From Meandrina meandrites (lineage: Eukaryota > Cnidaria > Anthozoa > Scleractinia > Meandrinidae): DNA of 64,000 nucleotides. Below are positions 57,552-64,000 of this stretch, piece by piece. Below the pieces are notes generated by a model. It was given only the letters and a program-made list of their open reading frames with translations, was not told where the DNA came from and made no database searches. The stretch spans positions 10,834,102 through 10,898,101 of the forward strand of contig OY855906.1 of the NCBI GenBank assembly GCA_963693305.1, written 5' to 3'. The position numbers and the translations under genes are program-made. The first letter of the stretch is position 1. The number at the start of each line of letters is the position of its first letter.

Positions 57552-57695
57552 GCTACTAGAGGACTATTAGTAATAGTCCTCGAGTAGCGAAATTCACGAC
57601 GCTTTCTTTCGTTTTATTCCTAAATAAATCTTTCTTCAACTTGCATTTGCTAGCTTTATTATTGCTTTTTCTGTCCGACTAGTTGGGTGATACTA

Positions 57696-57729
<34 letters not shown>

Positions 57730-60700
57730 GTCAATAGCCCATTCGGCTTCGCCTCATGGACTATTGACCCGTAGACCTTTTGGGCTACGTGTCTAATTGT
57801 TAATTGGCTTATACATGTACATCACATAATTATAACCACTATCGATCAGGTTGGCATTGTATTGTCATTCAGCTCAATATTTTCAAGGGGAAGTTCTGTA
57901 ATCATCCCAAAAAATGCATGACCGAGTAAAAGTTTTGGGATTGTAAAGTTCTTACTAGTACTTGTTTTCAATCAACTTTTAGCCAACATTTCCCACAATC
58001 GAGGATATTTATGAAGTTCAGTTGGACACTGATCGAGGAGTGAAGGAGAGAATAAGAATTTTCGATACTGCCGGTGTGGTGAGTTTCTATCTCACATGTT
58101 CTTTAGTAATCATTTACATATTTACATTTGATCTTCTTCGGGGGGCCGGGGATGGGGGCAGGGCGGGGGTGATTTGACTTACCTCATCAACAGGGGTGTG
58201 TGGGTATACACAGGTCCAATCTGATCCCGAGAGCCTGCTTTTTGTTTGGTCAGCACCAAGAAGGCAGACTCTCACCAAGTCCGATGAGAAAGTCCACGAT
58301 TTATGGACTTCTGGCCTTTTATGCTCAAATCTGATTGGCTGGAAATTGAAAATGAGAACTCTGCGCAGGCTCAAATATCGAACCTGGCCAGAGTTTGCAT
58401 TCTTGGTGCTGACCAGAAGAAAAGCGGGCTCTGGGGACGAGATTGACACACACAGGTGTTAGTTACGGTATTGTGATTTTTCTTTGATTCAATGGCAGGA
58501 CTCAAGTAATGGGGAGCTTTCTAAACATTATCTTAATCTGGCAGACGTAAGTATATTATTTTGCATATTTTTGTGCTAAACTTATCAAATTTCATGACCT
58601 CAATTATAACAGCAGTTTGATAAATAGGAAGAAATTACACTGCTCTCAACCAATCAGGATTCATATAATTTTGTTGAGTGTACTATGTTTTTATACTGTT
58701 AGCAAAAAAATTTTATTTGACCAAATATTTAGTCAGTAAATGTAGCATGAAATGGACTCACAATGCAGGAAATGCCATTTAAAGAGCAAAGATTCCGAAA
58801 ATTTTTAGGGGGGTACATGTCCTCACCTCATGGACTTATGACTCCAGCACTTGGGTAATCAGTACCTATTATTAGAAGTCTTAATTCATACCCTACATTG
58901 TGGTCAAGGTAAAATTGTGTGTTTATATACAAAACCCTAAGGCTTGATGAGTCATGTATGCACTAGTGACAAGAAAGGAACTTCTGGTAGATTTAAGAAG
59001 TTCACATGAAGAAAACATTGTTTTAAAACAGCTTTGTTTTACAATTTTGCAGGGATTCCTTCTTGTGTTCAGTGTGACTTCAAAGAAATCGTTTCAGCAG
59101 GTTCAAGCCATCAAGAAAGAAATAGACAGAAACAGGGGGAAAGATGTAAGTTAATAAGTTCCCAAAAGCAGTTTATTGCTCTATGCTGTAGGTGGAGAAC
59201 GAAAGGTGCAGTTGCTTAATGTAAGTGTGCTGGGCTTTGTATTAAGCAGTCTGGGTTCAAGCCCTGGCCAGGGTCATTGTGTTGTGTTCTTTACTCTCAC
59301 AGTACCTTCTTCACCCAGGAGTATAAAAAGGTACTTCCTGGGGACAATCCTATGATGAATCAGCAAGTCATGTCATGCTGCCAAAACTAGGATAGGCTCC
59401 AAGCTCAAGGCTGTGTTCTAAGAAAAATTACAAGGAGCCCAAAGGTTCCAAACTATGAGATCCAGGGAACCCAGCATAAAGCTTATATGAAAGAAATAAG
59501 ATTATCTGGTTTCCCAAAGGCAAAAGTTAGTCACCTGAGGCACCCGGGTGCCCTTAGAGCACAGCCCTGAACCTGCTTAGCTACTTACCTACTTACCTAC
59601 TGATGGTCAAAGCCTTAAAAGACACAGAATGCAGAGTACACAGCATCACATGCCAACTTTGTTTATCATGTTGCAGATTATTTTTAATGTTATTATTTTG
59701 TTCTGTAGAAAAATTTTCTTTCTCGACAACTGTTAGATTAGACTTTTGAATATTTCAAGATACATGTATCAAGATTCTCATCTGTTAAAATATAATTTGC
59801 TTTTTTATAGTTCCCAATGGTTATGATAGCCACAAAAGCTGATATAAAGAATGAACGGGAGTGTGAATCCCTTGCCATCAAAAAATGGGCTGACGCAGAA
59901 AAAGGTATTGCTGTAACTTCTCATGTAAACTGCGTTACAAGCACAGATGTGTGCCATGGTAAAAGTCATTAACTTTACTGAAATGTAAAACCTTTCCTTA
60001 GCTGTGTCTAGCCAAATATTTTGGTTGAAATTCTAGGAAAGTGTCAATCAAAATAAATGAATGGGTTAAACATCGTTGTGCACTTTTACCAAAGACAGAT
60101 GTCTTATCAGCAAGGTCACCAAAGAACCAAATGAATATAAATTTTAAAAAAAAACTTGTTGAACTAGCTTGTAGAGTGTGTATAGGTCTCATTTGTTTGG
60201 TTTTCCAAGTTTATGGATCTAGCCCATAAATTTACAAACAAGGAACTCAATAATAATACACCAAAATGCTTAGAACTATTTGTTTCATGATACTGAAAAT
60301 GGAGTTTGTAATAACCTTATGTCTACTAGTTTTGTAATAGAATTTCCTACATATATTATAAAGTCTCTTATCATAGATACTATTTGCCACTTGAGCCAAA
60401 TAATCAGTAACTGACTACCGGTTGTCAACATTATTATTTTTTAACAAAAATCAAATGTTATTTTTTTCAGTACGCCTGACAGAACTTAATGTTGGAGACA
60501 GGAAAGCTCTCCAGGATCCCTTTGTACAGATAACAACAAGAATGGTCTCATGTGCTGGTAAGGCATTACAAGTCTTGTGAAACTGAAGAGCTGAGGATGT
60601 AACCACATTATGCCGACTTTTAATTAGGCTTTCCTCAGTTTCTTTAACTCATTGTCTGTGGGTTTTTTTTGCATGTGGCAACATTGGCATGAAAAAAAAA

Positions 60701-61348
60701 AAAAATAAAAACAAAAAACTTGAATTCCAGCTTGGCTTTCAAACAAGCAGCTCTCAAATTAGTTCTTGCTCTAGGCAGTTGCATGCGTGTTTTACATTAG
60801 TTTTTTACAATTTAAATGGAATGCACATGCTGACAGCACTTTTTCTCTGACACTGATTTTTTTTTGCAGATTTGGTTATGTGGCAATATTGTGTTAAAAA
60901 CACTTTTTTAAGTCTATTGTAATAATTATGGCATTTGTTTACCAGTAGTGAAATTTAATAAACCATAATCCTCATTCCAGCACATTCACATAATGTGTTG
61001 TTCCAGAAAATATCCATACCCCTCCCACGGAAGGCATTTTGTTTTGAATCCCCCCACCCCTCTGGAAATTCCAGTTAAGCCCAATACTTTCCTTTAAAAA
61101 TTTTTGCTTTTAAGACCTCCCACCCCCTTGGAATTTCCATTAACCTTCCATGGGGTGGGTATGGATATTTCCTAGAACTACACAATAATAATTATTAACA
61201 CATAACATGACTTTTTTTTTTCAATTTTTTAGGTAAGGGATATCTCCAGTCAAGTCACTCAGAAGTGAAACGATTTCTGTCCATGCGTAAAACCAGCAAA
61301 TCCATATCTGCTTCCAAGGACTCTGGTCTTGATGTCACCAAGGAATAA
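57312..61348 (+). CDS. NKIRAS: kappaB-Ras (NF-kappa-B inhibitor-interacting Ras-like), 7 exons, 210 aa
   Basis: Exons: 57312-57410, 57983-58078, 58499-58546, 59053-59145, 59811-59904, 60471-60557, 61233-61348, in frame to TAA. kappaB-Ras proteins bind I-kappaB and restrain NF-kappaB, and also act on Ral. P-loop GGSCVGKT, ETxDI-like TIEDIYEVQLDTDRGV, DTAGV in switch II, LVFSVTSKKSFQQV and TKAD (N/TKxD) are visible. The positions of Ras Gly12 and Gln61 are Ser and Val, so GTP hydrolysis should be weak, which is a known mark of this family. No C-terminal CaaX box, also typical. The single gene is presumably pre-duplication to vertebrate NKIRAS1/2. Confidence 0.92.
57501..57694. mobile_element. 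MITE, ends AGTATCACCCAACTAGT
   Basis: Perfect 17-bp inverted ends AGTATCACCCAACTAGT / ACTAGTTGGGTGATACT, 194 bp, NKIRAS intron 1. An inner palindrome GGACTATTAGTAATAGTCC lies near 57562. Confidence 0.85.
57698..57800. mobile_element. ~100-bp palindromic MITE, ends ACAATTAGAC
   Basis: CAATTAGACCC, ACGGGTCAATAG at the left against CTATTGACCCGT and GTCTAATTG at the right; a few bases from the preceding MITE. Confidence 0.8.
59213..59403 (+). mobile_element. tRNA-derived SINE, plus strand
   Basis: GGGTTCAAGCCC B-box, GGGTCATTGTGTTGTGTTCTT, CTTCACCCAGGAGTATAAA, and ACTAGGATAGGCTCC. NKIRAS intron 4. Confidence 0.65.
59406..59569. mobile_element. Short element, ends CAAGGCTG / CAGCCCTG
   Basis: CAAGGCTGTGTTCTAAG and CTTAGAGCACAGCCCTG are inverted; the interior AAGGAGCCCAAAGG links it to 25837-26887. 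Confidence 0.6.
60996..61184. mobile_element. MITE, ends GTTCCAGAAAATATCC (copy 2)
   Basis: TTCCAGAAAATATCCATACC against GGGTATGGATATTTCCTAGAA; same family as 52746-52889. NKIRAS intron 6, ending about 50 bp before exon 7. Confidence 0.7.
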
Positions 61349-61410
61349 CAACTCATTTCAAATTAACTACAATAATTATTGGAAGGTATGGGAAAACAGA
61401 GAGACATGAA

Positions 61411-61690
61411 GTGGGGTGGGCTAATGGTTAGTGCACTGGTCTACGGATCGAGCATTTCGGGTTAGAACCCTGGCTGGGTCATTGTGTTGTGTTCTTGGGC
61501 AAGATATTTAACTCTGACTTGTAGTGCTTCTCTTCACCCAAATGGGTATTGGTGAAATAATGCTGGGGGGGGGGGGACCCTGTGATGGACTAGCTTCCCA
61601 TCCAGGGAGGAGTAGAAATACTCATAGTCACTTAATGTTAGAGAAACTAGGATAAGCTCCAACCCTATGGGCCACTTGGCTTGATGCAGA
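61411..61690 (+). mobile_element. tRNA-derived SINE, the most complete copy
   Basis: A-box GTGGGCTAATGGTTAGTGC, B-box GGGTTAGAACCC, then GGGTCATTGTGTTGTGTTCT, GGCAAGATATTTAACTC, CTTCTCTTCACCC, a poly-G run, ATGGACTAGCTTCCCATCC and GGAGTAGAAATACTCATAG. Five shorter copies in this window. Confidence 0.75.
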
Positions 61691-62137
61691 ATATTTTGTA
61701 GGGCTCAAAACTTAAAATATTAGAGGCTGAGCTTTTAATAATGCCATTGGTAACTCTACGTGACTCTTATGAAAAATTTGAGCATGTTTAAAGTCCATGA
61801 AAGCACACGAGTTGATGAGAGTTTCAGGCCAAAATTGACAGCAAGAGTTTGAACTCTCATCACCTCTCATCCTCGTTTAAGAAAACTACTTTACCATCAT
61901 TGGCACATAACACATGTGGATGCCATAACACTGCATAGCTCATTGCACATGCTAATCTCCTATTATTCTATTTGTTGTGTTTTGCAGAGTACACCTCGAA
62001 GCAAGCAATCCCTGTACATGTATGTGTAAGGACACTGACAGTGTTCAGTCAATGGTGGCTTCCTCCTCTCTTTATTAAACAGAGGAGCTGGAATGATCAC
62101 ACAGTTACTTTATATCTGGACAACGCATACTTAATCG

Positions 62138-62420
62138 GGGGGGGGGGGGGGGGGGGTCTGAACCTCCCACCTGCTGTACCTTTACTCTGACCCACTTCCT
62201 GCCCCTTTTAAGTGTTCCCTCCCTTTTGTGCCATTTCTATTGCAAAATATAACAAAATGTTGTGACATTTTTTATCAGTTTCACCGAGTTTATGCCACTT
62301 TGGGAATCCCACTTCCCAACCTTTCTTCTCCCGCCTCCCATCCCCTTTCTGCCGGGCTCCTAACCTTCTGCCCTCCTGCCCTCTTGCGCCCCCCCCCCTC
62401 AACTTCCCAGCCAACACAGG
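62138..62420. repeat. C/T-rich dispersed repeat, copy 2
   Basis: A 21-base G run, then GTCTGAACCTCCC, ATTTCTATTGCAAAATA, TGTGACATTTTTTATCAGTTT and C-rich blocks, as at 12421-12690. Confidence 0.6.
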
Positions 62421-62827
62421 AAGAGTCAAGTCCAGTTGAGCTGTCTCTGTCTTCAAGAAGTGACTGAGCCAGAGGTTGCTAAGCGACATGGACTATTCTT
62501 TAGGTGACATACTTGTGGGCCAACTTTCGGTGTATGCACAAATATATTTTGATTCCCAAGATGTTCTTCTTCTTAATAATTTTTGTTTATATTTTAGTTT
62601 CATTGTAGATACTGTATCAATGGTGTATAGAAGATTTATGTATATATAAAAAACGATTTTCATATTATTTTGACAGCATTTCTAACCGCTAGTTGGATTT
62701 GTAACAGGGCAGTCCTTAGTTATTAAATTAATACAAAATGAAGAATTTTTGAAATATATATTGGACTGTAATGAGCTACGAATAAATTACGATTTATAAT
62801 AAAACTGAATAAGAAAGAGGCTGAGAC

Positions 62828-62938
62828 GTAATATATCGTACACGAGAGAGTGTTTCATCACATTTCCAAACACCGACAAACGAGTTGAAAATACGACGCG
62901 CAGCGGAGTATTTTTGACGATCTTCAAGGTGTCGGTGG
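62828..62938. mobile_element. MITE with core GACGCGCAGCGGAG (copy 3)
   Basis: AATATATCGTACACGAGAGA, GTGTTTCATCACATTTCC and ATACGACGCGCAGCGGAG followed by TATTTTTGACGA, in the order of 4974-5120. Confidence 0.75.
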
Positions 62939-63141
62939 TTTACGTTTGCAATGTATCCAGGAAATAGTCCAACCATCTTCCGTTATCGTCTCATAAATGA
63001 TGGTAGATCTTCCAAAGTGTGTCTTCGTCAGAAGTAATCAAAAGATTGATCGAAAACGTTCCAGTGACCTTAGGGCATGTTTCGTAACTTTGGAAAATAG
63101 TCGGAAATTTCAAATCGTTTTTAAGAACTCACGGAGGAGAC

Positions 63142-63217
63142 TAGCCTGCGCCGCAGACGAAACTAAACCCTGGTTAAGTTACTAACCGGGGTTAGATTAC
63201 GTCTGCGGCGCAGGCTA
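63142..63217. mobile_element. 76-bp Mutator-like foldback with 9-bp target duplication
   Basis: TAGCCTGCGCCGCAGACG and CGTCTGCGGCGCAGGCTA are perfect inverted ends. GGAGGAGAC flanks both sides exactly (63133-63141 and 63218-63226). Confidence 0.85.
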
Positions 63218-63724
63218 GGAGGAGACCTCTACCCGGTTGCTTCAAAATTTCCCAGAAAGAGTTTGCACCTCCGAGTGTTGCTAAATTGCCATTGCTATTA
63301 TCCCTGGATAAGACGCTAGGTTCCCCCCTCCTCTTCCACCACCCCTCCCCACACCAAAACATTTTTGCCAGTTTGCCTTATTTTTCACTTTTGGGTAAAT
63401 ACTAGCTAGAACACAACGTCATGATCCGGCCAGGGGTCGATCGCACAAACCAAAGAGCACCGCTTCCTTATTATGCTTATCGATGTTTGACTTATGACGT
63501 CAACCGTCATTAATGGCATTGGTCAGCGGCGAAAAGTTCGTCCGTGTTTGATTTTTGATCCGAAAAGGACCCGAAAAGCGCGAAGCAAAGTGAAAGCCAA
63601 CCAAAAAATTTTATTGAACTTTTAAAACGAAAAGTAGTGTTAGGAGTTAAAGACGCTATATTAAGCTAAAGACTGACAAATAAGAAATTTCGTAGCAAAA
63701 TACTGTTTCATTCATAATGTAAGG

Positions 63725-63839
63725 TCTGAGCACCAGCTTTCGGCCTGACACTTTTACGATGGTGTGATAAGAAGAGCGTGCATGAGCTTCTATGAGCTAT
63801 CGACCAATGGCAGCCTGCGCTCCGAAAACTGGTGCTCAG
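63725..63839. mobile_element. 115-bp MITE, ends CTGAGCACCAG
   Basis: CTGAGCACCAGCTTTCGG against CCGAAAACTGGTGCTCAG; non-coding. Confidence 0.75.
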
Positions 63840-64000
63840 TCCCGCACCCAACGACGATTACTAAGATTCGTTTCACTTTATTGGCTTATATTACATGAAA
63901 AAAAAAGCCTCTAAATACAAATATTATATTTTAAATGACGAATCGGCTTCGGAATAAAAATTGAATAGAATAAGGCCGAAATTTAATTTGGAACGGGAAC

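Larger units (their letters stand above)
61691..64000. other. Region downstream of NKIRAS
   Basis: Contains the C-rich repeat copy 2 (62138-62420) and three MITEs. AATAAATT at about 62780 could be a poly(A) signal but is far from NKIRAS. No coding gene supported. Confidence 0.6.

Noticed and set aside
1..64000. CRISPR arrays, operons, ribosome-binding sites and other prokaryotic features
   Set aside because: The DNA is plainly metazoan nuclear; the tandem arrays are microsatellites and minisatellites without spacer structure.

Overview
The window looks like nuclear DNA of an anthozoan cnidarian, most likely a stony coral. It has many short GT-AG introns, dense small foldback transposons and tRNA-derived SINEs, intronless rhodopsin-class GPCRs in tandem, and an animal gene set that includes NADH-type glutamate synthase, a gene vertebrates lack. 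The species cannot be named from sequence alone.

Layout. (1) 190-31660, minus strand: glutamate synthase (GOGAT). I reconstructed 45 coding exons by hand; they join in frame into 1520 codons covering the whole GltB-like part. The gene runs off the left edge, where the GltD-like NADH part should lie. Its introns carry many MITEs and SINEs, a 358-bp (ATTC)n array inside a MITE, and a nearly intact BEL/Pao LTR retrotransposon (16269-22750) in intron 10. (2) 31661-35400: intergenic repeats, including a Penelope-like element in inverted orientation, an associated (GACTTCN)n heptamer minisatellite, and a 5'-truncated LINE with a visible 13-bp target duplication. (3) 35800-38960: a cluster of four U5 spliceosomal snRNA genes, two plus and two minus, arranged as a large inverted duplication. 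All have a shared promoter block about 58 bp upstream. One copy is changed in loop I and in the Sm site. (4) 40300-45100: a decayed LINE and two tandem intronless class A GPCR genes, minus strand. (5) 47719-53251, plus: UBE2Z, 7 exons, 293 aa. (6) 55515-57182, minus: intronless THOC1-like gene without the vertebrate C-terminal death domain. It lies head to head, 129 bp away, with (7) 57312-61348, plus: a kappaB-Ras (NKIRAS) gene, 7 exons, 210 aa. (8) 61349-64000: SINE, C-rich repeat and MITEs, no gene seen.

The genes do not form a functional unit. GOGAT makes glutamate from glutamine and 2-oxoglutarate. U5 serves pre-mRNA splicing, THOC1 mRNA export, UBE2Z ubiquitin or ubiquitin-like transfer, and NKIRAS NF-kappaB control. 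The least expected features are the inverted U5 snRNA cluster, the retrotransposon insertion 21 nt from a GOGAT splice acceptor, and a Mutator-like family of tiny foldbacks with 9-bp target duplications.
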